Shown in pieces: positions 11,333 to 24,800 of a stretch of DNA of 64,000 nt. Below the pieces are notes generated by a model. The model saw only the letters and a program-made list of their open reading frames with translations, ran no database searches and was not told the DNA's origin. Position 1 is the first letter of the stretch. Every line of letters begins with the position of its first letter. The position numbers and the translations under genes are program-made. The DNA is taken from assembly GCA_009617715.1 (NCBI GenBank), contig VTFK01000243.1:434001-498000 (forward strand), written 5' to 3'. The DNA comes from Plectrocnemia conspersa (Eukaryota; Arthropoda; Insecta; Trichoptera; Polycentropodidae).

Positions 11333-12990
11333 AAAATAAAATTGAAATTATTACACAGTAAGCTGTGATAATAGTTTATAATTATTAAAATATATGTCAC
11401 TCATTTACAGATTTACTTAGTAGGCGTTGATTGTTTTTATCGCATTAGGCTAACGCCTATAATATTTTACAATAAATAAAATATAATAAATAAATCAATT
11501 TTATTTTAGGGCTCCTTTCGTACTGGCCTTGTGTTTATGCACTTGTTGCACCTGTCTAATTTTTGTGTTGATCAATATCACTTAATTATTTATCAAGTAA
11601 ACTTAAATTTACTTTTATTTTCTAACAAATAAAAGTTAAGAAAAATTCTAAACTACGCAATTAGTAATCCCCACGCAGTGTAAAAAATATTAATTTCTAT
11701 TTACATACGTAGTGCAAAAGTGAATTAAGTATTATTTTATTGATCCCGATGATTAGGAATGTATTATTACAATAAATGCTATTTTTTTAGAACAGTAGCC
11801 GCGCAGCGTATTTTTTTTAAATTATACTTGAATTGCCATTTTATTTAAAAAAAACTTTAAAATGTTTTTACAATTAACACCATTAATTAATCAAAATTGC
11901 CTAAATTGTATTTAAAAAAAGTTAATAATTGTTGATAAAGCAAATTAGTCACCGTGTCTAATATGTTTTATGAATAAGGAGGAACTGACTCACTCTTTAT
12001 TGAGGTAAGTCTGGTTAGCTATTGAATATTATATTGATTAATTTGAAAATATATTTATATTTTAATATAGCCAAATGAGAACTAAAGTGCTTTTTTTAGT
12101 CCAATTACATTTTACAGAAAAAAATTATCTTTGTTGCATCTCTCCTACCTTTTTTATTTAGTTCATCTATATTTGCAGTAAAATGATTACATACATATAA
12201 CTGAGTAAGCTTATTTATTTAATAACAATATAAAAAAAATCACAACCGATTTTAACTTTCTCTTTTGTTATAATTCTGAGAACAAACTCCTACAAACACT
12301 GAATCAATTGTATTGATGTTTTTTGTCAATATATGAATATTTATAAATTATTAATTAATAACAACTTATTTATCTTTACAATTTATACACGAGTATTTTT
12401 TCTGCTTTGCGATATTTACTTTTGATTAAGCTGTAATAAATCAGACTCTCAACCATCCATGATTAATAAAGTAATGCTACATTTTTTATCCTAAGACAGT
12501 AATATAATTTTTATTAATATTCATTGCTTAGATTTTAAGTTAATTTTTCTCTCATGGGTTCGTATTGATGATGATTATAAAGGTGAGGAAAATAGTTAAA
12601 TATTAATTTGTCGTTTAATTCTCATCTGATTGACGTATACATATACAAAGTGAAAGTGACAGTTTTTTGCAATACTTACTATGATTCAGATAGTATAATT
12701 TTGTAAGACAGATTTTCATTGCACAATCTCGCTATAGAATTGAAATTTTATAATTCAGCTTGATCTCTGCATATGATTATTTCGTTTATATAATGGAAGC
12801 ATATATCAAAGTTTTACAAAACATGCTTTTGAAAATCTGCATATCTATCCGCACACACACACTGTATAACTAATTCTTAAACGATGTCCATGTAGTTGCA
12901 TATTCAGCTTTATATTACTCATATAGACTAGCCAACGTGAATATTTTTTTCATGATGATACTTGAAGGTAAACATCCCTTTGGAAAAGAT
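11333..12990. other. AT-rich intergenic DNA, no gene seen
   Basis: Long A/T runs and short microsatellite-like tracts; no supported coding or RNA feature. Confidence 0.5.
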
Positions 12991-13760
12991 CTCATAGAGA
13001 TTTTAAGTGTCCTTCTAGTGTTCCCAAGTCTCTTTCGCCTCTCGCTGCCAATTCGACTCTCGCAGCTCCCACGTCGATATCTCCCATCTAGCGTCAGCTA
13101 CGATAGTAATAATAATAAAGTAAAAAAGTTCAAGCATTATCGATGTTTCGCTAACTTTCGACATTTGTCCGCTGTGCGAAAAGGGGGAGGAAAAACCTCC
13201 GTCGCCGATAAATTTCTGTTTATTGCAACGAGGGGCGGATTCGTAGATTTGGGATATGGCACGCGAGGTGCTTTCTGCGGCTTGACGGCAAGGAAAATTA
13301 ATATGTGGTAATTCGTACTTTTGATTGTTGTGTGAAATTTTATGGTGCCGTAGTTGGCATTTGCGGTTTTATCGTCCGTCGTGAAGCGATCGTAAATCGG
13401 ATTGTAAAACTATTTATATCCTAGTTGAACCCTTACAGCCTCTAATATTAGCTGTAATTGATCGAATAAGTAAATGTTGAATTATTCACGCTTATATCGT
13501 ACGCTCGCCTTAATATTGTGTTACCGCAAAGATATCCGGCTTCCTGCTCCTGAAAGGGCCCGGAACTTCTTCAAACAAGCATTGTTAGCGAATGGTAAAT
13601 ATTCGCTGTCGAAAAAAGTGACCTCAACGGTTCGACGGTCGTGGTTTCACATTACGGTTTGGAAGGTCGCCGACCGACCAGAAATACAATTCTTCCTGAT
13701 CGTGTCCATCAACTTGGCCATGCTCCAATGGACTGTATTGATTCCTGACAGCGTGATAGG
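12991..13760. other. GC-richer unexplained block
   Basis: About 750 bp clearly less AT-rich than its surroundings. It has plus-strand open frames of 124 codons (12937-13311) and 110 codons (13474-13806), but their translations show no domain I recognise and the start of the first is AT-rich low complexity. It could be a conserved noncoding or regulatory region upstream of the C1orf21-like gene, an untranslated exon, or a decayed repeat. Confidence 0.3.
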
Positions 13761-14599
13761 CTCTATGTCGATAAAATCCGGATGTATACAAAACCGCAAT
13801 ATTTAAACCAATATCATAAAATGTATATAAAGTTGACGGATTATTATAAAATCAAAGACATTTCCTCAATCAAAAATATATGTTCATGAAATAATGACTT
13901 TGAACGCAAACGTTTTATATACTATATTCAAGTCTATGTATAATATTAATACTCAAAGTTATATTTAATATATATATAAAGCCTTTAAAAAACAAGGACA
14001 CAATACAATAACCCTGTTTCTCAGTTAAATTAAGATTATATCTCATTCATATTTAAGTGACTAAAATCATATATTAATACTTTCTTAAATTAAATTTAAT
14101 CACATGTTTTGCAACATAATAAAACTAATTGAATATGTATAGCGTAACATCGCAGATGATATGATTTTTTTAATAACTATAATAGTAACAAACTGTCTTT
14201 AAAAACAATGCTTTATAAATCATTGTTGTAGACAATATACATCGAAGACTTAAATACAATTTATTTTGCGGTTCTTAGATTGAGAAACGTTGGTTTAGAG
14301 TCATATACAAGGGTGGGTGTACCATGTAGTCGTGTTTGACCAACGTGAGTACAGGACTTAATACAAATCGTCCCCCAAATCAAAGTAGTGTTAGTTCACG
14401 GTACATTTTATTCACTATCGTAACGTTGTAGTTCGAAAGAGCTATTGTTATGTTTACATTCAAAGATCGAAAGGCGGTTCTTCATTAATAGTAGAATGAT
14501 ATGATCTCTACCTTTGCAATTATTATTTTTAAAATCGCTTATTGAAATAACAAATAAGATGTCAAGGCAATGTGATAGATATACTATATTTTCAATTTC

Positions 14600-14717
14600 A
14601 ACCCGTTGTAAATGTGTTGTTGCAGATTAACATTTGTCACTGTGATCACGCGTGATTATTGTCAGCTGTCTGATTTACAGCGTTGCCAACATAGGAAATT
14701 CGAATTGGATCATCCTG
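14600..14717. mobile_element. Solo end of the 'aggtgatccaattcgag' mariner-like element
   Basis: Shares cacgcgtgattattgtcagc, tgtctgattta and the terminal attcgaattggatca..cctg with the right end of the full element at 30247-31423. It ends in CTG followed by TA. Only the end is present. Confidence 0.6.
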
Positions 14718-15011
14718 TAATATGATTGATAGTAGACCAAAGCGTGGTTCTGAACTAATACAGAGGTCCTCAAACTGTCTGTCGTAAGCTAATGGTGTTT
14801 TTCGGTACTAATTTCAGATTTAAATGATTCATCTGAAAAAATTCACTGCGTATGCAATAAAAGTTTTTAAGAATATCTAAAAAAATTCCACTGCTCAGAT
14901 TTCCTAAATTAAAATCGCTTCTATCGCTAACTTTTAATCCCTCATAAAAAAAATCTAGCTGCGTATGAATATTGTTATTTTTCTATAATAATAATATTTT
15001 TTATTAAATAA

Positions 15012-15038
15012 AATAGAAACTCGAATTGGATGACCCTG
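15012..15038. mobile_element. Second solo terminal repeat of the same element type
   Basis: ctcgaattggatgaccctg followed by ta, matching the terminal repeat of the elements at 14717 and 31423. The adjacent interior is AT-rich and unrecognisable. Confidence 0.45.
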
Positions 15039-15499
15039 TAGAACTACTAGAATTTTAATCAATAATTCTAAATAAATTTTAATCAATCATCACGATATTT
15101 ATCCTCAACTTTTGGATGTCTGAAAAAACTTATTTAACTATCTCGAAAATGTATGTATGCATACAATATATACGAATTAAAGATTTGCAAAGAATATTAA
15201 GGTCATTACTAAATTATCAAGATTAATCTCAATTATTTAATGCTATTATATTGTGTATTTAAATATTTAAAATTAAGTAGATTTTGGCGATGAAATTATT
15301 CTCAAAAAGCTGTACATTAAATTTATTTTGTTAAAATTAAAATAAAAATCAATTAATTATCTACAGCAGCATAGTCTCCGTATTGTATCAAAAACGATGT
15401 ATCTCATTGTCTCGTGCTTTTGAATATTAACATAAAACATTTCGACACGATACAATAGTAAAGCGTACTTATGAATTTATGGCTCAAAACTGTGACATG

Positions 15500-15816
15500 A
15501 ATAATAAGAGCCGCGCGTTTACGTAGCACCGTCACTTTCACGACCCGCGTTCAACGGCGGTTAGAATAACGTATTATTTTTTTAATCTGGTAATTTGATA
15601 ATGTTTGATATGAATGCTCATCAGTGTTCGGACGCGTCTGACTCATGTGTGGCGAAATAAGCGTGTCGATCGGCTTGTGATGGAGGCAGCACGCGCTGGG
15701 GCACAGTCTCGGGGGCAGCGCTCGTCGGCGGCGGGGCTTCGCATCTGAGCCGTCGACAGTCGAAAAGGTCGAAGGACATGGAATGGACGGAAGTGCTTTG
15801 CTAGTTCCGCGCGGCG
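15500..15816 (+). promoter_or_regulatory. Promoter and 5' leader of the C1orf21-like gene, with upstream ORFs
   Basis: This GC-rich stretch interrupts AT-rich DNA and runs into the first coding exon. Three ATGs precede the proposed start. ATG 15680 gives a 22-codon uORF ending at TGA 15748. ATG 15778 gives an 8-codon uORF ending at TAG 15804. ATG 15783 lies in the +1 frame and overlaps the main start; read across the splice junction it ends in exon 2 after 43 codons. This arrangement would be expected to lower initiation at 15817 unless the start site of transcription lies further in. Confidence 0.5.
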
Positions 15817-15898
15817 ATGGGGTGTGGACAGAGCAAGATCAACCTCTACCCACGCAGGAACAAGAGCGGCGGAAAAGGACAGAACGGGAAAAAGACAG
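15817..15898 (+). CDS. C1orf21-like: C1orf21-like gene, coding exon 1
   Basis: Encodes MGCGQSKINLYPRRNKSGGK and then GQNGKKT, ending one base into a Gly codon at ACAG|GTAAGA. The ATG context gcgATGg is good. Gly2/Cys3 predict lipid modification and the following Lys/Arg cluster would favour membrane binding. The next coding exon is 29 kb away. Confidence 0.75.
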
Positions 15899-18800
15899 GT
15901 AAGACTGATTCCGTACTCATTTAAATTTTAGCTAATAAGGAATTTGAGTGGCTGCTCAGAATATGTTTATCATATGTTTTTACTGTTGCTTGATAATGAA
16001 GCGTAAACGTTTTGATTTAATAACAAAAATCTGATCTAAATATTTTTTCTATGTATATACGAAACCTCAAGGCAAGGACAAGCTTGATTTAAAATTGATC
16101 AATATCTCTTAAATTACCACTAAGTTTATGAAGTGTTGTGATGGGGATGATGATTGAAATGTTGAGATAAATAATCATGGATATGTTATTTTATGTAATA
16201 GAGAGAATTTAAACGCTATATTCTTAACAAAAATATATTCAATCAAAAGTAATCGTTTTCCAACATATTTTTATACAAATCAATACTCAGTGTCAATGTA
16301 AATTTCCTAATCTATTACTTAATATTGACTGTTTCTTTGTATTTTTTTTATTATGACTAATGACAATATGATTTTATTGTAATAATTGATTCAGCTAATT
16401 TTAAAGAGAATTAAAACGCTATATTTTTAACAAAAATATATTCAATCACAATTAGTCATTTTCCATCGAAATTTGTAAACAATTTTCTTGAACCATATAA
16501 TCTCATTGTCAATGTAAATTTCCTAATATATTGCATAAGGCATTGGCTATTTCTTTGTATTTTTTTATTATGACTAATGACAAAATGATTTGTTTGCAAT
16601 AATTGATTCACGTGCATTGAAAAAAATAATAATAATGAACTATTGTCTTTCTAACACATTAACCATGATTATATATTTATTTAATAACGGCTTTCACGCA
16701 ATGCTTGAAGTTTCATCTGCATTCAATTACTATCCAAATATTTTTCTGTAGTCATACAGAATCCACTTTTCGTCGCTTATAATGATTCGATTAAAGTATA
16801 GAGTTTCAATCAATTCTTGCGGTACTCACTTAAACAGCAAATTTACAATTTTTACTATCGCAGTAAGGTGTTAAAAAACAGCCATGACATTAACTCCTAG
16901 ATCGAATGCGAAAGATCCAACTGTTGTGTATAAATTAGCTTCTACTACGGCTTCCAATTTATTATTCTTCGTTTGTGTCTTCTACGAAGTTCATTGTCGA
17001 AATTTATATCGACAGCGCGATTTAAAAAAAAATGTTATTTGACTTTTACGTAAGTCATTCCTTTTACCTGCTACTGTTGCATCATCAAGGACGGATTAAC
17101 GCAGTCCGTAACGTCTCAGACTAATAATTGTAAAGTTGCCGGTTCGATCACCGGCAACGACACTAGAATTTTTATTTATAAAATTGTGATATTATCAAAA
17201 ACTGTAAATTTTAATCGGTTGATTATAAATTATAATAAACATATTAATTTATGTTTAATATGTCTGATTGACTTTGGTACAGATTTACCCCATAGTAACG
17301 CATTGGGCTTACGCCTGTCAAATTGCAATGGATGATTAAAATAATATTATTATAGCACAAAGTCAATAGATGTCACTATGCGCAATTTAGCTAAATTTAT
17401 TTTAATTGTTCATAATATGTAAGATTAGGAAAATCTAGGAAAACCCAATCAGTAATGACCGATTGGAATTTTGTTATATAGCTCCCAGATATGGTATAAA
17501 TTAAAAAATACTAGGAATTCAGGTCTTTCAGATATTATTTACTAACTATAATGACCCAACCTAAATTCATCTTATCATAAGATTAAACGTAAATAAATTA
17601 ATTTATTAATTCTTACACAGAAACCAAATAATGTTTTTTTTTTTCTGAGAGAAACATTCATCGTATGTTGTTTTAAATTAAAGCCACCTGTAGCGCAAAG
17701 GCAAATCGATAATATTTGACACACATAGCACCTTCACATTTAAAAAAGTTCCGTTGCACATTTTTGGTGGATTCAAAGTTCTAAACAGTAATGAGGGTTA
17801 GTTAGTGATGTGGCAGTCCACTTAAGAACTCAACAGTATACATGGTAGCTTATTTTTTATCAATTGGGTGAAACAAACGTGCTGCTACTAACATCATCTC
17901 ATTGCTTTCATCGACTTACATTGTTGGGCACAAATATTGCTCGGAATGATTTTTTTTATCAAAGCCACGATAATATTAAGAATGTGTGTTTTGAAAACCA
18001 ATTACATAAACTATACTTAGATATGCTGCAATTTGAATAATTTGAGACCTGCACAAAAAATGTTATGTTGAACGACAATTTCGCAGAAGACGTTCTGTAA
18101 ACGTTATCTATTTTAAACATATTCAATTTGAGAGTTTTAAATGCGATAGACAGATTGAAGGACAACCTTTGATTAATCCCTACTTTTTACTACTAGCTTT
18201 TAAGTCTTCCATAAAATATAAAAAGGTTGAATTTACTGCTACTAATTTACATTCGTTGAATATTTTCTCTCATGTCTAATATGTTTTAAACGTTCAAAAA
18301 GCAATTAAGTCAACAATAATTCGGAAACAAATTTTAACATAAACGGAGCTGCATCAAAAAAAGTAGTCTGTTTCTTTAAATAATAATGTTTATTGCGAAA
18401 GTACTACATAGAAAGTGGGTGCTTTTGAAGGCAATGTTCCGCACTTTTTATTTCTTGTATGTATATAAAGGTCTGCAGGAACTTACATATATCTTAAATA
18501 TATCAGTACAAACATCTTAAACATCTGTAGTTTAATTCAGATTCATTATTTGAGGTCAGATTTTACTTTAATATATTATTGTTATGGTTTTTTCCAGAGT
18601 CGGGCCCCTCAATGAGAACGGGCCCCGGGAATTTGTCCTCTCTTCCCCTCTCTCTTATCAGGCCTTATCATACAAATTATGAAAACCTAATTTGTGATGA
18701 TCGACCGGAATTATAATTATATAAAAATCGTTTTGTCCGATATTTTACACAGCAAAAAAATAAAAATCACTTGGATCGATATGGGATTCGAACCCGTGTC

Positions 18801-21800
18801 TTTCTTTTACTTTAAAAAATATGATTGTTTTTTCTTAGTATGTTCACCTTAATTATAATTCCATTTCAAACGCAGAACAATGACTATGAATGTGTAGAAA
18901 TGTCATAATGAGATAAATGCGGCAAATTATATATTTTTTAATAGTTAGTCACTTTAGAAACATTCCGTATATGAGCAACTCAGTATCGATAAACAACCAA
19001 ATTACGTATTGCTACTGCGTAAACTAGTTTGCCATAGCCAGCCTTGTCTCGCTAGACTTAATCATTAAACGATTTCGTTCACGATTATCGCTCCGTTCAT
19101 TCCTTGTGTTGGAACACGGCTCATAAACAAATCTCATTTACGCGCTGTGTACCTACGCACGCGTCTTATTAACCCAATTTCGTAATCAAACAATCGAAAT
19201 AGTTTTCAAGTGTGGCAACACCGTGCCTCCCGTGAAAATGTCAAAGTTTTGCGTGAAATTTCCCACGATTTTCGTTCGACGCCTCATTTGATGAATGGCG
19301 AACTTTTGATGGAACGATTTAAATAACAATGGACGCGATTTATTTTACACAATTTTATCACTCGTTTTGTAAAATGTTAAATGAAACTTTGGCGGCCGTT
19401 TCCTTTTTGTTTTCTATCGTTTCGAGAAAATCAGTATTTTAATACAGGATACTTTTAATTTTATTTTCCAACGAGTTTATAAAAAGAAAAATATAAAAAA
19501 TATAATTGTTCATATTCGCTGTCGCATTCATGTAGCGCATATAGATCTATTTTTGTAATATTTATATACATATATCGGAAGGCGGTTCTTCAGAAAAGGT
19601 ACACAAACCTCTCTCAACAGTTTTATAGAGGGATACAAACAACAAAAAAATATTTTTGGATGCTATAATTTTGAGCAGACCCCCAAGGAGGAAATAATTC
19701 AAAATTTGTGAGAGGGAGGAATGTCTGAAAAAATGGAAAATGAATTATTTAATTTTATTTAAAACGGATAGCATTATAAATATACACATTTAAATCATGG
19801 GATAACTATGCAACATTTGATTTAGACGGGTTAAATATTATATATGGAATTTAACATGTATGTAGTATGTAGATTATAATATTTTTAGTAGACATTGCTT
19901 AACTATGTTAAATCTCATGTTTTTAATAGAAATGTCTAAATTAAATATATTTATTAAAATCATGTAGATTTGGTCGCTCTGTCCATTGATGGGCTCAATC
20001 GATGTGAAATAATTTATTGATATAGAATTATGAATGGTTCGCTACTGCGCCGAATCGCTTAATCATGCTGTGAGGCAAATATTATAATAGGCCATTGTGC
20101 TAAAAAAGGAACATTGATTCGATTGTGGGTCAAAAAAGGCCATCAAAGAAAGAGTGCCATTTCCTTTGAAGTACACGACGAGGTCGTCGATCTTCGTGCG
20201 TCGGAGGTGTGAATCGTTCAGCGTTTTATTTATGCACAATCGACAGGAAAATTGTCCAGATATCGGAAGCGTTATATATTATATTATATGATGCGCGTAA
20301 TTGATTACCGCAAGTGTCGCACAGCGTTAAAAATTCAATCGAAAACGTAATTTATTGCGAAATTCGGGCGGACAATCGTTTTAATTGTTTTTCTCTCTCG
20401 CAGGGGCCTCTTTACAAAGTTTAACTGTGTTTTGCCATCGATTGCCTTATACGTTGACAAACAACATGCACGAGGTTGCTCAATGTTTATTGGAATACGT
20501 ATGACAATGTTGTTTTTTATTTGTCTGTACTTCGTGCCAGCTCATTTAGATAATAATGGTCGATTATATTATATTTGAATAACGCAAATACACGAGAGAT
20601 ACAAGCCTACTAAACGTATAAGGATTAAGGCGTAGTATAATCATAGGCGTATATAGTACCTTATTGCTAAGAGATCCAATTCTACATTTTTATTTTTTCA
20701 TAAAGTTCACTGTTCATAAAAAAGATACGAGCTTAAGATCGGTTCTACTCTAGTGTCTTTGTAATGTGTCCTGATACTAGGCTCTAGAGTCTGATTTTTT
20801 ATATACATCTTTCTGTGTACACTGTTAAAGCACATTTCAGCACTTTTCTTCGCCCGATTTCGTTTTGGATAAGAAACGCATCACGATGTTGTACAAACAA
20901 TTGTGAATCCCAAGAGAACTGTTCCCATATTTGTATCGTTTTATTTACCTACTGGAACAAAGCGATTATGTTACGCAACCATGGCCTTTTGTGACAATCA
21001 TCTATTATGTAATTGTTTGAAGAGAGTCCTTTCTAATAATTATTTGGTTTATGGCTACGTTTATGGTATGCCAAATTTCCAAGAAACGGTATAGTCCTGT
21101 TGTTTATTTCTTAATTCGTCATAATTTATAAAGCGATCCTTTTATAAATTTAAATGGTTCTTAAATGAGTATTGTTATAATTATAAACGTGTAGTTAGCA
21201 TACGTGGTAATTTGTAATGCTTTTTCTGGTTTTCAATAACTCGCATTTATATCAAGGTACTATCACGTGCTAAATTATTCACGAAGCTTTTGAATTTCCG
21301 GTCGTTTAGCGGTCGATTTCTGTTTATAGCAAACCTTGGAACTTTGTGCATAGAGAAGCGATTGTTTTACTTGTTTCCGTTGGGGTTATTTATCTGGTTT
21401 CGGTTGCAGCAGCGTTGTGCTTGCAGGGTGTGTTTAAAATGACCGTGTCAATTCCTAGCTCCATTTATTCAATGCAGAATGCAGAAAATGTAGATTACCG
21501 TCGCTGAATAAATAAGTGCAACGTTTTATTTGGTTTAGATGCGTTCATAACTGTTATTCCCATTAATACAACATTCCTTTACATCAGTAAAACAAATTTT
21601 ATATGACGCTTTTTTATCACTACAACTTGTAATATCGCCACTGATATAATATTTTGTTGTAGTTGCAATGACTTCTTAAAAAAAGTTAAATTTTCATATC
21701 TTAATGGCCTGCCTTAATAAGTGTCATTAAATAATATGTGTTTCGTGATAGTGTGACGAAAATTTTTATATATTTTCAATCAAAACATTTTCACCGTGTT

Positions 21801-24800
21801 TATTTGGCACAATAAAGTTTTATTATTGATGAAAGTGGAAATGATTACTGATTACCAAGGTCCCAGTATGTATACTCCTAGATTCTCCATTGTAGACTGT
21901 GACTATTTTTCTTTTCGGTGGGACGTCTAATCAGAGAGTGGCGAATTTCTAAGAATATAATTTTTTTATTGGCCGATAAGGCAGATTGGAAACGGCAACG
22001 CGCGATATTTACTCTCAAGGCGATTAATCTTATTTGATGTATGGGATGTACATATATAATCCGTTAAGTGGTTTCCTAACGGTGTTTCTTTTTAAACGCA
22101 GAAATCCATTTTTTCTTCAACGGTAAAAAAATATTTTATTTCGTATGAAACTGGCCCTTTTTTATGATGATTTGCAATTATAGATAGAGAGATGGTTCGG
22201 TTGATGACCCCGACACAATAATGGTGATGAGTGTGAGTGAGATAATTGAATAGTTTGGCGAGTTATCCCTACTCATCCAAACGAGCGTCCAAAAGTTTTT
22301 AAAACAATTCCGGATTTTTCAAAATATTTGTTAACGATTATTTATTTGGGTCGCACATAAAAGCTTGGCGGGCCGCAGGTTGTAATCCAGAGGCCACGGG
22401 TTCGAGCTACTGCAGCATACTCAAATTTGTATTTATAAAAATGTGCTAATGTTCCAGCTGCAAAGTACCATATATGACACCAAAAATTCATAATGACCCA
22501 CGTTAAAATAAATAAATAAAATGTATATAAACATTTCTGGACGTTCTAAAGATATCTCGAATGCTAATGAAAGATTATTGAAAATCATTTCAAAAATAAA
22601 ACATCTCTTATCCACTCATAAATAATCTGCCTAACTAGTGTGTATAATATACCATAAATAAACATGTCAATCTGTAACGCGGGTTATTAAGTTACACTGC
22701 CTGTTAATAATTAACGTTTACGAGGAAAGCAATTAGTTAACTTGGTGAAAATGAGATAAATATGTTAGTATGACGGCCAATTGTTATAACAAAGGGTTTA
22801 TATAGTTTAGTAAATTGAATAATAAACAATGAATCAATTGTGTATGTAGATTTATATATCAGACATATGTATGTAGTAATATAATAGTTTAAATTAGGCG
22901 TATTGAATATTAAATTACTTACTATTTAAAGTATCGTTAATCTGACATCTAAAGTCAGATTAAATTAGGCGTTTTACAGTCTCGTGTATAATAACATTGA
23001 TCGTAGTAATTAACCACTGCTTAATATTTAAATTATTGTAGCTATACAATTATTCGTGGGCTACTTTTAAATGCTCAATTTTGTAATGCTAATAATGTTG
23101 AAATTTTCAAGTTTATTTATTTTATTATGTGAAAATCTATTGTAATATATTTCATAGTAGTTTCATTGCAGAGTAATAAAAACCGTGACGTTTTATGAAG
23201 ACAATAAGCAGAAAACGTAAAAGCGATTTAACCTTTATAGTTTAAGTATGTACGTCCGAGTAGAATTGTATAATTTTATACCATGAAACTGTACAACAAC
23301 CTGTGACAATAGAATGACAACGTTCAACTTTCAATTCATAAGTAAAATTGTGCATCGTAGTTGCAAACAATTGCGATAATATTTATGAAAATTTAACCAA
23401 TTAAGTCCATCAATATTGCATATTGATATTAAACTTAATCAATATAGCGTCTATTTGTGACACAAGACACGTATTGATCAAGATTTGATAAAATCGAAAT
23501 TTCAATGAGCAATATTTCTCCCTTATACAAGGCAGGAATTTTGAGAGGTCGAGAGAATTATTCAAATATTTTATAAATATTGTTGTGGCTCCAATCCGAT
23601 TTGATTAGGGCCGTGCCACAACATAGTCATTCGAGCCGGATCTTTACCAGTGACTTATGGCATAAATTAAATTTACGAACAAATCCTTTCCGCATCCTTT
23701 GTTGTATTTCTTAATTATCTACAGTACTAAGTGTCAATTATTATAAATTAAATAAGCTCAAAATACAGCATGATAAAGTGGGCCAGAGTATTAATTTTTA
23801 ATTACGATCAGTAAAGGTTCAGTTTTTTTCATAATTCCATAAGCCCGCCACGATAAATTAACTCCCCCCTGGTCATAAATCACTAACGCAATTTACGAAC
23901 TTATAACTTTATATATTCTGTAATATAATTTTCGCACTGCAAACGAGATCTGTTGATGATTTTAATCTAATTAATTATATTTAAATAAAAAAAAATGCTT
24001 AGAGAGTAACTTCTCTACGCGTGTATGGTAGTATAGAATCAAATTTAATTAAAACTAGTAAGACGCTGTCGGCATCGTAGCTTTTAAGCCTCACATTGGT
24101 GTTTTCCAACTTTATTTTTGTGCCGCTAAACTTTTTAACTGGGTCATGAAGTCCTCTTTCGTCGGATGGTTCTTAAGTAAAATGAATTAGTAATAGTTAA
24201 CGTCCGCCTGAAAAAATATCCTGAGTGGAATATTTAAGGAAAGTTCTATCACCCTTTCATTATTGACTCAACTCTTCGATACATACCTATTTTAGTAACG
24301 TGTGCCGAATACTTGAAATGACTTTCTAGGTCTCGAAGACTTGTTATTTTTCTATATTATTTCTAATTAAATTTCACTAGATTCCTCGTGATTTTGAGAG
24401 CAATGGTGAATTCAGTCCGTGTCTTTGAACTCTGACCCTTTCAAAAAAATTAAAAGCTTGAGAGTCACCGTTTTGAATAAACAGTTAAGTCGGAGAATGG
24501 ACGAGACGTATTCTGCTTGATCCTTGAAGCCGATGCGTAGTATCGAGGGTAACCTCTTTGTAGAAGCCGCTTTGTCACGGTGCTCTTTTAAAAAGGGGTC
24601 CCCTCCAGCAAGTCTTAATCACCAATTAAGGGAAGTCTTTTCACCTACTCCATTCACATACTGTGAATGGTTTGTTTGATTGAAACGCCGGTGACGCACC
24701 GGCACTCGCATTGTCTGAGTTCGCCGGTGCATTGTGAGCTTTTTTGAGACTGCTGCACTTCATGAGGTCTGCATTTTAATGGCCGTCGGAGAATATCCGG

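Noticed and set aside
17120..17165. Possible functional tRNA (T-arm-like gccggttcgatcaccggc)
   Set aside because: The loop is one base too long, no proper acceptor or anticodon stem is found, and a second copy with the same layout at 22355 points to a SINE.
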